A stretch of 64,000 bases of DNA, from NCBI RefSeq assembly GCF_016725325.1, contig NZ_CP068083.1:3038001-3102000 (forward strand), given 5' to 3'. The DNA comes from Sphingobacterium spiritivorum. GTDB taxonomy: Bacteria > Bacteroidota > Bacteroidia > Sphingobacteriales > Sphingobacteriaceae. This document shows positions 53,099-62,756 of the stretch, piece by piece. The notes under the pieces are model-generated. The model was not told where the DNA came from and ran no database searches. It saw only the letters and a program-made list of their open reading frames with translations. A program made the translations under genes and the position numbers. The stretch's first letter is position 1. Each line of letters begins with the position of its first letter.

Positions 53099-54655
53099 TT
53101 ATGAATTTGGAAAAGTGTTTTCAGCTACTCTTGGTGATATATAGATGATGTTTTTTGGAGAACCTTTTCCTTCCAGTGTCTGAAAAGGTGTAGATTCCAG
53201 GTTGCCGGAATTTTTTCTGAACATTCTGATTTTATAATTTGAGCCTGTTTTGGATCCGATGATTACAAAATTGAAGTTAAAAGCGGCATCAGCAGTAGAT
53301 GTATATTTCAGGTGTCGGATGAATGTCACTTCTTCACCAGCGGGAAGTGCGTATTGTAATTGTTCAAATTTATTACTCAGATTATAGCTGTATATCTGCT
53401 GGTTGCGGTTTGCAAAGTAGAGCAAGTTTTCATCTTCCGTAAGTAAACTGTACTGAGTTGCATTAAAGATTTGTCTGGAACTGGCAATCGTGTCATTTGT
53501 GATTTTTAAAACTAACTTGTCCTGTTCCAGATAGGATATAGTTTTAAGCGAAAGATTTGTTTTATCCTGAAAAACTCCGTAGCCTTTCACCTGTGAATAA
53601 TAGTTTGGAGCAGGTAAATACACGGAATTCTTGAATCCCATATACAATGCTGTTTTATTATTATTCTTAACCGGGACAGGAGCATTTGCAACTGTTGAGA
53701 AGTTTGTCATTAAAGATCCTGAACCATTTGCCAGCGTAACGAATGAGCTTGAAATATTGTCGAATAATATGGGATCAGCATTAGTACTGGTACAGAAGAA
53801 CTTCGATAGTTCGTACGTAGAATTGTTTGCATCTACCATTATCCTGTTTCCGAATTGTCCTGAGTTTGGAGAGTTGGAATTAATATTATAAAGCTGTCCT
53901 TTGTTTATCACATGATTGGCCGTGGAGGCTATAAATACGGCAGATGCAGGGCCTACACTCTGAGCACCACCTAAAAAGATACTTTCTTTATTACGGATGG
54001 TTCTGAGTGTGTTGAGATTAATCGCCTGTATGTCCTGTTCCGTTGAAACCATAATAGCACGAGTATTACCTAATGTACCTGTTACCGTACTTTTGTAAGC
54101 CGAGAAGAAGCTTAAAGAAGTGGCTTTACCATCTATCTTTTTGCCATTAACAAGGCTAAATACATCTTCAACTTTTCCTTCCGCCAGGGCAGTAGCCGGT
54201 GTTAAGAAGAGATCAAGGTCAGATTGAGTTCCGTCATCCTTGAGCACATACCACCCGCGTGTAAACTGTGTATTAACTGTTAATGTTGAGTTCTTATATT
54301 GTGTGTAGCCGGTCTTTTTGTTGCGCACCATAAATACCAGTATCCAGTCTTTGGCATCCTCCTGTACATAATAATTCAGTTCTTTGGTACGGGCAATGGT
54401 ATCCAGTGGTTCGGTACGTCCCTGAACATTAGTCTCGTAGATTCCCCATCGGTATTCAAATTCTCCTTCTTTATTTGATTGTATAGTAGGATTCAATTTT
54501 AATGTATCTTTCTGGGAAATAAGAGAATAGCTATCCCGGAGTCCTTCAATAGTGATCAGCTCTCCGTCTGTATAGCTGTAATTACTTTTGTCTTTTGCAC
54601 AAGAGAACAAGAGTACAGCTCCTATTACATATAATAAAAAATTAGTTGTTTTCAT
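53099..54655 (-). CDS. PKD-like family lipoprotein
   Basis: 518 residues from the ATG at 54655, which gives a proper lipoprotein signal (MKTTNFLLYVIGAVLLFSC, Cys19). The longer frame from 54697 overlaps the previous gene and lacks this. The mature N-terminus resembles the Bacteroidota PKD-like lipoproteins (ITIEGLRDSYSLISQKDTL, EGEFEYRWGIYE), followed by a beta-propeller-like region. Found next to SusD-like genes in many Bacteroidota. Likely a surface ligand-binding protein; ligand unknown. Confidence 0.8.
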   Translation of the reverse strand: MKTTNFLLYVIGAVLLFSCAKDKSNYSYTDGELITIEGLRDSYSLISQKDTLKLNPTIQSNKEGEFEYRWGIYETNVQGRTEPLDTIARTKELNYYVQEDAKDWILVFMVRNKKTGYTQYKNSTLTVNTQFTRGWYVLKDDGTQSDLDLFLTPATALAEGKVEDVFSLVNGKKIDGKATSLSFFSAYKSTVTGTLGNTRAIMVSTEQDIQAINLNTLRTIRNKESIFLGGAQSVGPASAVFIASTANHVINKGQLYNINSNSPNSGQFGNRIMVDANNSTYELSKFFCTSTNADPILFDNISSSFVTLANGSGSLMTNFSTVANAPVPVKNNNKTALYMGFKNSVYLPAPNYYSQVKGYGVFQDKTNLSLKTISYLEQDKLVLKITNDTIASSRQIFNATQYSLLTEDENLLYFANRNQQIYSYNLSNKFEQLQYALPAGEEVTFIRHLKYTSTADAAFNFNFVIIGSKTGSNYKIRMFRKNSGNLESTPFQTLEGKGSPKNIIYISPRVAENTFPNS

Positions 54656-54665
54656 ATTTAGCTGA

Positions 54666-55439
54666 TTAAGGAAAGAAAATAATGACACCGTTTTCATCCT
54701 TTAACGGATTATTGGGGTGCTCTTTATTATAGTTGATCAAGGCCGTCGCTAAGAACGATTTGTAATAATTAGTGACGTCTAGTGGAAGGTTAGACATAAA
54801 TGTCTGATCCCATCGTTCATTAGTGACTTCAATCATAAAGGCATGTTTGACCACACTGTATGGACCAAAATAATACTGACTAAAAGAAGCTGTCCAGGTA
54901 TCGGGTTTACTTAACCGGTCTGTAAAACTAAGTTTACGCCATAACTTCGTTTGTTCACCAAACTTGAAATTCTCATTTTCCTGAACGACGATTCCCAGAT
55001 TCAATGTTTTAGATTTTAATTCCGGATCTCTTTTCAGAATTACAGGCACCTGAGCATGTACAGAATCTGCTTTTATAACATAGAGTTGCTGAATGGAAGG
55101 ATCATCAAATGGAATATAATGTTTACCCGGTACAGCATTGTCAAGTCCGGTTAATTGTAATTGTTGGATTTTGTAAATACGGTCTGTATTCTTGATACCA
55201 CCTATAGTGTATATATCAAAATATACGGTATCCAGCTTTACATTACTATCATCATAGTAGAAAGTAGCTGACTTAGTGGTGTCTGCGTATTCTGAATATA
55301 TCGTTTTACCGGTATACTGAGGCGGTCCGAACTGAATTCTTGCCACATCATTAAAATAATAATACTGATCCTTTTGGCAGGAGACAATAGTTGCCATAAC
55401 AAAACAAGCAACTATAATAAAATATGTATAGTTCTTCAT
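54666..55439 (-). CDS. DUF4843 lipoprotein
   Basis: A 257-residue lipoprotein (signal about 1-21, MATIVSC, lipobox Cys21), then QKDQYYYFNDVARIQFGPP and an all-beta region with GLDNAVPGKHYIPF, matching DUF4843. Such proteins accompany SusC/SusD and are thought to be surface components. It lies between susD (4 bp upstream) and the PKD-like gene (10 bp downstream). Confidence 0.87.
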   Translation of the reverse strand: MKNYTYFIIVACFVMATIVSCQKDQYYYFNDVARIQFGPPQYTGKTIYSEYADTTKSATFYYDDSNVKLDTVYFDIYTIGGIKNTDRIYKIQQLQLTGLDNAVPGKHYIPFDDPSIQQLYVIKADSVHAQVPVILKRDPELKSKTLNLGIVVQENENFKFGEQTKLWRKLSFTDRLSKPDTWTASFSQYYFGPYSVVKHAFMIEVTNERWDQTFMSNLPLDVTNYYKSFLATALINYNKEHPNNPLKDENGVIIFFP

Positions 55440-55443
55440 TTTT

Positions 55444-56898
55444 CTATTGATTTGTGATTTCTACGGTTGGCATTGGCGGAAGGTAATTGACTGTAGCCGC
55501 TGTTGGAACAAATAAAATCTGTGATTTGGGCGCATTTGTACGTTTGAATGCAAAGAAAGCCTGTCCTTCGGCGTAGAATTCTTTTCTATATTCCCGAAGG
55601 ATTTGGATATTCAGTTCCAGCTCATTCTGAGGGACAGCCAACTGTGAAATATTACGAGCAGCACGAAATTGTTTGAAGTATTCTACTCCTTGTGCAAATG
55701 GAGCTGCCTCTGCTGCTATCAGGTACATTTCACTGACCCGTAAGATCGGTATTTGTTTGTAGTCATTGTCGGTTGACGTTGCGTTGAGCTCCAGAGGCTG
55801 ATATTTGGAAATAACATAATATTTCGCACCGTTGGTTAATGTTATTAAATTCCATAGTGAGGCCTCACGCATATCAGTTCCTGTATTCCCATAGAGGTCC
55901 CGGCTAATGGTTGTAGTTGTGGTTCCCTTCCGATACATACCGCTGCCAAAATAATCTGTATAGCTTTTATTCATGTTATTTTCATACAGTCCAAAGATCT
56001 GTTCGCCGGTAAGCACAAAATTCTTGGCTGTAAAATCTGCACCGGTACCAAGCTTGAATTTCGGCGTACCGTTTGAATCCTTTGCTTCGATTACTTCACT
56101 TGCTGAGGCAAACGCAAGATCCTTTTCTCCATACCATAGATGCGCTCTTGCCTCCAGTGCTTTTACAGCATAGTAATTCATACGCAGAGGTCTGTAAGCA
56201 AAATACGTGTCGTCAGGAAAGAAATCTCCACTATTCGGTCTGCGAAGCTCTGTGAGGCTATACTTTATAATTGGATCGAAGGGCTTGAGCAAGGCTTCAG
56301 CATCCTGCAGATCCTGAAAGATTCTTAGCTTAAACTGATCGTAAGAAATATGTTCGTTAAGCCCTTTCCCAAAAGTAGTGACATATGCCAGTTGATTACC
56401 TTTTGAAGGCTCAAGAGGCATAGGACCATAAAGACGTATCAGATCAAAATGCACACAAGCGCGCATAGCCAGACATTCTGCTTTGATAAGCTCGTACATG
56501 TTCTTTGTTTTCAATACAGCTCTTCTGGACTCCAGATTTTCCAGAATTTGATTGATATGAGCAATAGTTCTGTACTGCTGACTGAAAATGCCGTTAAACA
56601 ATGCTAAAACTCTATCATCCTGATAATTAAATAGTCCAATTTGTTGTTCAGTTGTACCTGATGAGATATCCCAACTGGAAATAATGCTCTCAATCGCTCC
56701 GTAGCTTAAATGTCTTCCATATGCGTTTTCATTTTTAGCATTGATATATACACCGGCTAATGCATCTTTAAATCCTTGTTCTGAATCAAACAGAGCCTCC
56801 TCCGGTATTTGTGTTTTAGGTAGAACATCCAGATACTTGTTGCAGGAGCTGACCAAAAAGACTGCTGCCATACAGGTGATTATTAATTTCTTTTTCAT
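55444..56898 (-). CDS. SusD/RagB-family outer-membrane lipoprotein
   Basis: A 484-residue SusD-like protein. The lipoprotein signal ends at Cys19 (MAAVFLVSSC), followed by NKYLDVLPKTQIPEEALFDS, very typical. TPR-like helices and the C-terminal RagB/SusD domain (ILREYRKEFYAEGQAFFAFKR) follow. It caps the SusC transporter and binds the ligand. It starts 3 bp after susC ends. The ligand cannot be read from sequence. Confidence 0.95.
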   Translation of the reverse strand: MKKKLIITCMAAVFLVSSCNKYLDVLPKTQIPEEALFDSEQGFKDALAGVYINAKNENAYGRHLSYGAIESIISSWDISSGTTEQQIGLFNYQDDRVLALFNGIFSQQYRTIAHINQILENLESRRAVLKTKNMYELIKAECLAMRACVHFDLIRLYGPMPLEPSKGNQLAYVTTFGKGLNEHISYDQFKLRIFQDLQDAEALLKPFDPIIKYSLTELRRPNSGDFFPDDTYFAYRPLRMNYYAVKALEARAHLWYGEKDLAFASASEVIEAKDSNGTPKFKLGTGADFTAKNFVLTGEQIFGLYENNMNKSYTDYFGSGMYRKGTTTTTISRDLYGNTGTDMREASLWNLITLTNGAKYYVISKYQPLELNATSTDNDYKQIPILRVSEMYLIAAEAAPFAQGVEYFKQFRAARNISQLAVPQNELELNIQILREYRKEFYAEGQAFFAFKRTNAPKSQILFVPTAATVNYLPPMPTVEITNQ

Positions 56899-56901
56899 TT
56901 T

Positions 56902-59900
56902 TTAGAATGTTGCATTAATACTTAAGGAAAATTGTCTGGAGAAGGGGTAAATAGTGCCTCGTTCTCTACGAATGGTTGACAGATACATCGGTTCGGCTAC
57001 ATCGGCTGAAATATTGATATTCTCAAAGCGCATTTTTTTCAACCAGGCTGCTCCGGCGAAATTGTATTGAATATTAAAATTTTGCATGATGAGCGTGTTT
57101 TCATCCTGAACAAAACGTGAAGATTTGTAGGTTGGAGTCGTGTTTGTAATCCCTTTAAACGGAACATTATCTCCCGGCTTTTGCCATCTTTCAAAGAATA
57201 CCCGTTCATCCATATTGTATTTGTAATTGGACGCCTCTACCCGCTCTACTAGAGTACTGTTGTATTGTTGTGCGCCTATTCTGTAACGAAAAGAAGTGTT
57301 GAAAACAAAACCTTTGTAACGGATCATTGTACTGAAATTTCCAAATAAATCCGGGTCTGTGTTACCTACAGCAATTACATCCTTTCCTCTCCATGTATAT
57401 GTCGGATTACCATCTGCACCAAGGTAAAGCTCCTTACCCGTACTTGGATCTATCCCTAAGGATGGGACTACCCAGATGGCATTACTGGAATAGCCTTCCA
57501 CATACATTTGTCGGGCATCTGACTGCATATTTTGTATAGCTTTTTGTGCTTCCTTCAACGCTGCCGAAGTTTCTATAACTTTGTTGCGGTTTTGGAGGAC
57601 TGCTCCTGTGACAGACCACATAAATCCATCAACCTGTTTTTTAAGAAAGACAGTTGCCCGAACTTCAAAGCCCTTATTGCGTAAGCGACCTATGTTAGCT
57701 GTGTAAGACGGGAAACCGTTTGAAGCAGGTGTATTCACAGAGGATACCAAATCCCGGGTCGTTTCTACATAATAATCTGTGTTCAGCAATAAATAGCGGT
57801 TGAACAGCTCTATATCTGTTCCGATATTCATTTTTAAGGCCTGCTGCCATTTAAGATCTTCATTACCATATCCTAATAAATATGCTCCGTTCCAGTTGAA
57901 ATAACGGTCATCCGTAAAGTATGCATAGGTAGTCATTGCCTGATATGAATTAAAATTCGTAGAACCTGTAGTTCCGATAGATCCTCTTAATTTTAATCTG
58001 TTGACTTTAGTATTCTCCTTAAAAAAAACCTCTTCATGAATATTCCAGCCTATACCCGCTGACCAGAAAGGCGCAAATCGCTGATTGGCACCAAACTGAG
58101 ATGAACCATCTCTGCGGTATACAAAATCAGCAAAATAACGATTGTCATAGATGTAGTTCAGATTCGCCACGAAGCCGATAGCCCTGTTAAATTGCTCATT
58201 ACCTGTAGGTTTTCCGCCTTTGGCATACTGTAAGCCCATCGTGATAAAATCCAGATTAGCATTAGGGAAACCTTCAGCAATAAAACTATAAGTCGAGAAT
58301 TCGTCTTGTCGCATGTTCAGACTGGCACCTGCATAGATAGCATGTACATCTTTAATTTTTTTGTTGAAATCCATATTCAATGATCCGTCATAAGAAAATC
58401 CGTTTGCGATGGAATATTTATAATCACCCTTTCGTATCAGATCGACTCCTGAGTAATTGGCAAATGCTGTGTGTTCGGCTGGTCTGAAGCGATCTCCCTG
58501 AATGTTTTCTTTGGTAATTCCTATTTGTGCCCGCAGATTTAATTCAGGAATAATGCGCCATTCAACAGAAGTATTATTTGTAATCTTAGTTGAATTGTTT
58601 TTATCGTATGTGTTCAGCGTCGCATTATACAATGGGTTGGTGGGTAGTGTACTCCAGTATTGATCGTAATCTCGGTTTCCAGGATTTCCAAGTAATTTAT
58701 TTACGTTACCGTTTTCATCATAAGGACGCCAGTATGGATTTTGTTTGACATAGTCTGAAAACTCACCATAAGGAGATTCACTGCTTTTAGCATTGTTTAT
58801 ATTCAGGTAATTTCTGAAGAGTAAATTTTGATAGGTATAGGAGAGGATAATCGTTCCGTTGAATGTATTTCTATCCGATCCTTTCATTACTCCGGCAATA
58901 TTGTTGCTTTGTACCGCAGCCGAATACCTGAACTGACCATCACCACCTTCAAGACGAAGATTGTTCCGTAATCCGTAAGAAGTGCGCAGAGGAAGAGCTA
59001 ACCAATCGGTTTCAACACCGCTGTTTACTTCATTCAGAATAAAATTATAATAACGTTTTAATGGAACATCGGTAGAAGCATTTGGGGAATTATAATATCC
59101 CGCCAGACGCTCTAGTTCCAGTTTGTCTCTTGATTTCAGTAAATGATAACCGCCAAGATCCGCATTTTCCACATTCAGGTTAGAACCAAAACTCACTCTT
59201 AATCTGCCGGGCTTTGGCAATTTGGTAGTGATGACAACTACCCCGTTTGCTCCACGTGATCCGTACATGGCAGTCGCTGAAGCATCTTTTAAGATGGTGA
59301 TGGATGAAACATCATTTTCGTTGATATCTAATAGTGTTCTTAAGTTAGACTGGAAACCATCCAGAATAATTAAAGGGGTGTTCAGTTGTGTATTAGATTC
59401 ATTCTGAATTTCTCCCACATTCGGAATACTCGAATTTCCACGTATTTCTATTGTCGGGATGAGGTTAGGGTTGGATCCAAATGAGTTACTTTCAATAATA
59501 TTAAAAGAAGGGTCAATATTCCGTAGTGAAGTGACCAGATTGCGATTGCCAAATTGCTTTAGCTCTTCGGCTGTTACCGTTCTGGAGGATCCGGTAAAGC
59601 TTTTATCTTCCTTTTTGAAAATACCTGTTGATACCACAACTTCTTTCATTGTCTGCTCCAATTTTTCCAAGCGAACAGTAATGGGGGAATCTTCCAGCTT
59701 AACTTTTACTTCTGTTGTCTTAAATCCGATAGATGAAATAATTACTGTCTCGTTCTGTGCAGTGATCGGCAAGTTAAATACACCATCTGGAGTAGTCATG
59801 ACGCCTTTTCTTGAATCTGACTTCAATCGTACAGAAGCACCTGCTACAGGCTTTCCACTTTCATCTATTACTTTTCCTCTGATATAGACCTGCTGAGGTA

Positions 59901-60387
59901 TCGATATGAGCACACTCTCCTTAATGACTGCCTGAGGCCGTTGTAAAGGTCTTTTCTTCAGAACCACAGTTTTATCAAAAAATTCATAACTGAATCCCGC
60001 GTCTTTGAGGATCGTATTTAAAGCCTGTCTTAAAGGTGTTTTTTCCAGATGAACGGAAAGGTTTTTTACAGGATTTACATCTGCCTTTTTATAGAAAAAG
60101 ACATAACCACTTTGTTTCTCAAACTCTTTGAGTGTGCCTTCCAGCGTGATACTATTGTGCTTTAACGTGATGTTTTGTCCATACGAATTTGCATGTACCT
60201 GTAATAGCCCTATCCCCATCAGGAAAGCTATAATTTGCACTTTCATAACTATACTTGTTAGTGTCTTATTTGCATGCATTTTGCTGAGCTGATGAAAGAG
60301 ACAGGAGGGTAATGTATCGTCCTTGCTTCGTTGTATAGCAGCATGCATTTCGTCTTTTTTTGAAAGACGGTTTAGATTAATTTTCAT
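56902..60387 (-). CDS. SusC-type TonB-dependent transporter with STN signalling domain
   Basis: A 1161-residue outer-membrane receptor. A long N-terminal extension precedes the signal (an inner start at MKVQIIAFLMG is possible). An STN domain (about 75-135; EKQSGYVFFYKKADVNPV) interacts with FecR-type anti-sigma factors. A carboxypeptidase-like beta domain (about 165-240), a plug (about 250-370; LIILDGFQSNLRTLLDI, then SITILKDASATAMYGSRGAN) and a 22-strand-type barrel follow. The STN domain means transport and sigma-factor signalling are coupled to the FecR/ECF pair upstream. Confidence 0.95.
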   Translation of the reverse strand: MKINLNRLSKKDEMHAAIQRSKDDTLPSCLFHQLSKMHANKTLTSIVMKVQIIAFLMGIGLLQVHANSYGQNITLKHNSITLEGTLKEFEKQSGYVFFYKKADVNPVKNLSVHLEKTPLRQALNTILKDAGFSYEFFDKTVVLKKRPLQRPQAVIKESVLISIPQQVYIRGKVIDESGKPVAGASVRLKSDSRKGVMTTPDGVFNLPITAQNETVIISSIGFKTTEVKVKLEDSPITVRLEKLEQTMKEVVVSTGIFKKEDKSFTGSSRTVTAEELKQFGNRNLVTSLRNIDPSFNIIESNSFGSNPNLIPTIEIRGNSSIPNVGEIQNESNTQLNTPLIILDGFQSNLRTLLDINENDVSSITILKDASATAMYGSRGANGVVVITTKLPKPGRLRVSFGSNLNVENADLGGYHLLKSRDKLELERLAGYYNSPNASTDVPLKRYYNFILNEVNSGVETDWLALPLRTSYGLRNNLRLEGGDGQFRYSAAVQSNNIAGVMKGSDRNTFNGTIILSYTYQNLLFRNYLNINNAKSSESPYGEFSDYVKQNPYWRPYDENGNVNKLLGNPGNRDYDQYWSTLPTNPLYNATLNTYDKNNSTKITNNTSVEWRIIPELNLRAQIGITKENIQGDRFRPAEHTAFANYSGVDLIRKGDYKYSIANGFSYDGSLNMDFNKKIKDVHAIYAGASLNMRQDEFSTYSFIAEGFPNANLDFITMGLQYAKGGKPTGNEQFNRAIGFVANLNYIYDNRYFADFVYRRDGSSQFGANQRFAPFWSAGIGWNIHEEVFFKENTKVNRLKLRGSIGTTGSTNFNSYQAMTTYAYFTDDRYFNWNGAYLLGYGNEDLKWQQALKMNIGTDIELFNRYLLLNTDYYVETTRDLVSSVNTPASNGFPSYTANIGRLRNKGFEVRATVFLKKQVDGFMWSVTGAVLQNRNKVIETSAALKEAQKAIQNMQSDARQMYVEGYSSNAIWVVPSLGIDPSTGKELYLGADGNPTYTWRGKDVIAVGNTDPDLFGNFSTMIRYKGFVFNTSFRYRIGAQQYNSTLVERVEASNYKYNMDERVFFERWQKPGDNVPFKGITNTTPTYKSSRFVQDENTLIMQNFNIQYNFAGAAWLKKMRFENINISADVAEPMYLSTIRRERGTIYPFSRQFSLSINATF

Positions 60388-60459
60388 TAACTTTGTTAAG
60401 TTTAGATGTAAAATTTAATTATTCGATAATTAGAAAAAACAATTGCCACTGTTTTTTAG

Positions 60460-60537
60460 CAGCTAAACGTATCGGTCCGGATCGTGTTGGCGCACTTTCC
60501 GGATTTTTTGTTTTACTGCTACTGTCTGGTTTAGCTG
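60460..60537. repeat. Nested inverted repeat between fecR and susC
   Basis: Outer arms CAGCTAAAC (60460-60468) and GTTTAGCTG (60529-60537) enclose a smaller TCCGG/CCGGA pair. It would lie in the leader between fecR and susC. No known motif matches; it may be an mRNA structure or an operator. Confidence 0.4.
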
Positions 60538-60578
60538 GTTTCGTAGTTGTATTCCATTCTTTTCATTTTTAGTTAAGG

Positions 60579-61706
60579 TTAGTTTATGATTAATTTTCGT
60601 TTGTTTTGTGCATTGGTCACTGCCTGTACGTTTATATCTGCGAACTCCAGTAGTTTTATAAGTTTATCCAGCGATAGATTTTTTGGGATTTTTCCACTAT
60701 ATGTGATCGCATTTTTGTTGGCATACTCGATCTCCACATCATACCAGCGTGCAATTTGCCGAAGTACTTCTTCAGAGTTGGTTCCGTCAAAGCAGAACTG
60801 TCCCTGTGTCCAGCCTATAGCATAGCTGGCATCTACCTCTTGACTCCGTATCATATTTGCCTGTAATACAGTTTGCTCGTCAGGTTTTAAGGTTATCGGA
60901 CTGATGTTTTTATTTGTTGGATTTACCCGCACAGACCCTTCAGCAAGGGTAGTTTTGACAAAGGGTTCATCTTCGTAAGCATTGATGTTAAATTTTGTAC
61001 CCAGTACTTCTGTTGTTTGTTTTGTGGTTTTTACGATAAACTTGCGATGGTTCGGATCTTTAGTTACCTCAAAATAGCCTTCTCCCTGGAGGGTGACAAT
61101 ACGATCGGTGCTACCAAATGTTTCGGGGTATGTCAGGCTGGATTCTGCATTAAGAAATACTTTGGTGCCGTCAGAAAGAACGATACTGTATTGTCCGGCT
61201 TTAGGTGTTTTTAGTGTATTTAATTTACCCGGATTTGAAGAGGGTGTTTTATTGACATATGTAACCTGACCGGAAGAATCCATGATAAACAGTCTGCTAC
61301 CATTTGTGAGCGATTGGTTTTGATCCAACTCATTCAGATCTATTATTTTACCATCCGCCAGAGTTATAGTAGCTTTATTTTCTCCGGGAACTATAGCCGC
61401 GATTTCCTGCGCATCCATAGGAGTGAAACTGTTCCAGGCATTATAATACATATAACCAAAATACCCGATCAGCAATAAAGCAGCTACTGCTCCCATTTTA
61501 TACCATAGCGGTCTGATGGTATATGATGGATTAATTTCTTTCAGAAGTTTTGCTTTTGTACGTTTCTGAGAAGACTTTGGGTCGACATCTGTATGCACAT
61601 GATCGAGCTCATCATACCATTTGTACAATGTTTTGCGTTCCTCAACGCTCTCTTGCCTGCGCAAATATTTAGTTAGAATACGACTGATCTTCTTGTCTGC
61701 TTTCAT
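60579..61706 (-). CDS. FecR-family anti-sigma factor
   Basis: A 375-residue membrane protein. A cytoplasmic N-terminus (about 1-65) that would bind the sigma factor is followed by one TM helix (about 68-88; MGAVAALLLIGYFGYMYY), a FecR domain (about 165-265; YSIVLSDGTKVFLNAESSLTY) and a DUF4974 domain at the C-terminus (FCFDGTNSEEVLRQIARWYD). It transmits the substrate-loaded state of the STN domain of SusC. It lies between the ECF sigma gene and susC. Confidence 0.93.
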   Translation of the reverse strand: MKADKKISRILTKYLRRQESVEERKTLYKWYDELDHVHTDVDPKSSQKRTKAKLLKEINPSYTIRPLWYKMGAVAALLLIGYFGYMYYNAWNSFTPMDAQEIAAIVPGENKATITLADGKIIDLNELDQNQSLTNGSRLFIMDSSGQVTYVNKTPSSNPGKLNTLKTPKAGQYSIVLSDGTKVFLNAESSLTYPETFGSTDRIVTLQGEGYFEVTKDPNHRKFIVKTTKQTTEVLGTKFNINAYEDEPFVKTTLAEGSVRVNPTNKNISPITLKPDEQTVLQANMIRSQEVDASYAIGWTQGQFCFDGTNSEEVLRQIARWYDVEIEYANKNAITYSGKIPKNLSLDKLIKLLEFADINVQAVTNAQNKRKLIIN

Positions 61707-61807
61707 AATATACGGCTGCTAGCTGATAACTTTTACAGTTCGGTTGTATATATGTAGTGAGACTCGAAGGAGATAGTACCTACTTCTTTTTTTATTTTTT
61801 TGAACTA

Positions 61808-62374
61808 TTATAGGAAAAGATGAAAAAACTGACGTGTAACGGATTTTAATCGTCTGATAGCCTTGTTAATATGGTTTTCTACAGTAGATTCGGAAATATC
61901 AAAATCTTTTGCAATTTCCTTATTTGTTTTGAATTGTTCTCTGCTCAGTCTGAAAATCTGTTTACATTTTTCAGGTAAATTCTCTATCTCCTGTTCTACA
62001 ATATCCAGTATATAGCGGTAATGCAAGCGTTCTTCCAAAGGTTGCTCATCTAGAAGAAGATCATAATCAGACAAATCATCGTAATATTCTACTGCTGTTT
62101 TTTTCTTATAGTAGGCAATGACAAGATATCGACAGGAAGAGTAGAGGTAAGCCGGCAGAGATTCTATTTTTACCAAATTCTCCCTGTTTTTCCATAAACT
62201 AAGGAAGAGATCATGCAATAAATCTTCGGCTACGGCACTATCATCAATTTTTTGAAGAATATGCCGGGACAAGGATGGGTAAAATATATCGTACAGTTCA
62301 GAAAAAGCATGCTGATCATCATTAGCGATTTTAGCTAACAAAGGCAGGTAGGTATGTTCTGTACTTGTATTCAT
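61808..62374 (-). CDS. ECF RNA polymerase sigma factor (FecI/SusC-associated type)
   Basis: 188 residues from ATG 62374. The longer frame from 62464 is rejected because the promoter lies within it. Sigma2 (about 20-90; ELYDIFYPSLSRHILQ, AEDLLHDLFLSLWKNREN) and sigma4 (about 125-185; LPEKCKQIFRLSREQFKTNK, then DISESTVENHINKAIRRL) are clear. It should transcribe the locus in response to ligand binding at SusC, with FecR as the switch. It precedes fecR by about 100 bp. Confidence 0.93.
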   Translation of the reverse strand: MNTSTEHTYLPLLAKIANDDQHAFSELYDIFYPSLSRHILQKIDDSAVAEDLLHDLFLSLWKNRENLVKIESLPAYLYSSCRYLVIAYYKKKTAVEYYDDLSDYDLLLDEQPLEERLHYRYILDIVEQEIENLPEKCKQIFRLSREQFKTNKEIAKDFDISESTVENHINKAIRRLKSVTRQFFHLFL

Positions 62375-62389
62375 GTGCTTGGGTGCGGA

Positions 62390-62421
62390 CAAATGTAATA
62401 AATTAGTGGCATTTAGTGCAA
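62390..62421 (-). promoter_or_regulatory. Promoter of the ECF sigma gene
   Basis: On the minus strand TTG (62421-62419), a 21-bp spacer and TACATTTG (62397-62390) fit the housekeeping Bacteroidota promoter. Transcription would start near 62384, a few bases before ATG 62374. Confidence 0.6.
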
Positions 62422-62756
62422 TAGATGGTTTTAAACTGATTGAGAATCTATTACTGCACGCCATTCTCTAAGTATTTTAGATATTTCGTAACAAAAGATA
62501 AGAGCAAGAGTTGTAAAAGGTTAATTTAAAATGTACAAGCGTTTGATTGCAACAATTTCGTTTCTGCATATACATCATTATCATTTTTGCAGCAATAGTT
62601 AGTGAAATATCTTGCTGCAGTTTCCTTAAAAATAAAAGAATCTGTCTGGTTTTAAAAATCTTATAGAGATTTGTGTTGCAATATCATTCAATTGCCCAAC
62701 TGAAAATCTGAGATAATTATCTTGATAATAAAAGGGAATGAATACAGAACAATGTT
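62422..62756. other. Intergenic region upstream of the ECF sigma promoter
   Basis: AT-rich, with no gene, tRNA-like structure or strong hairpin that I can support. Confidence 0.4.

Noticed and set aside
62375..62464. Extended start of the ECF sigma gene
   Set aside because: A consensus promoter (62390-62421) falls inside, so the transcript begins after that start; ATG 62374 fits better.
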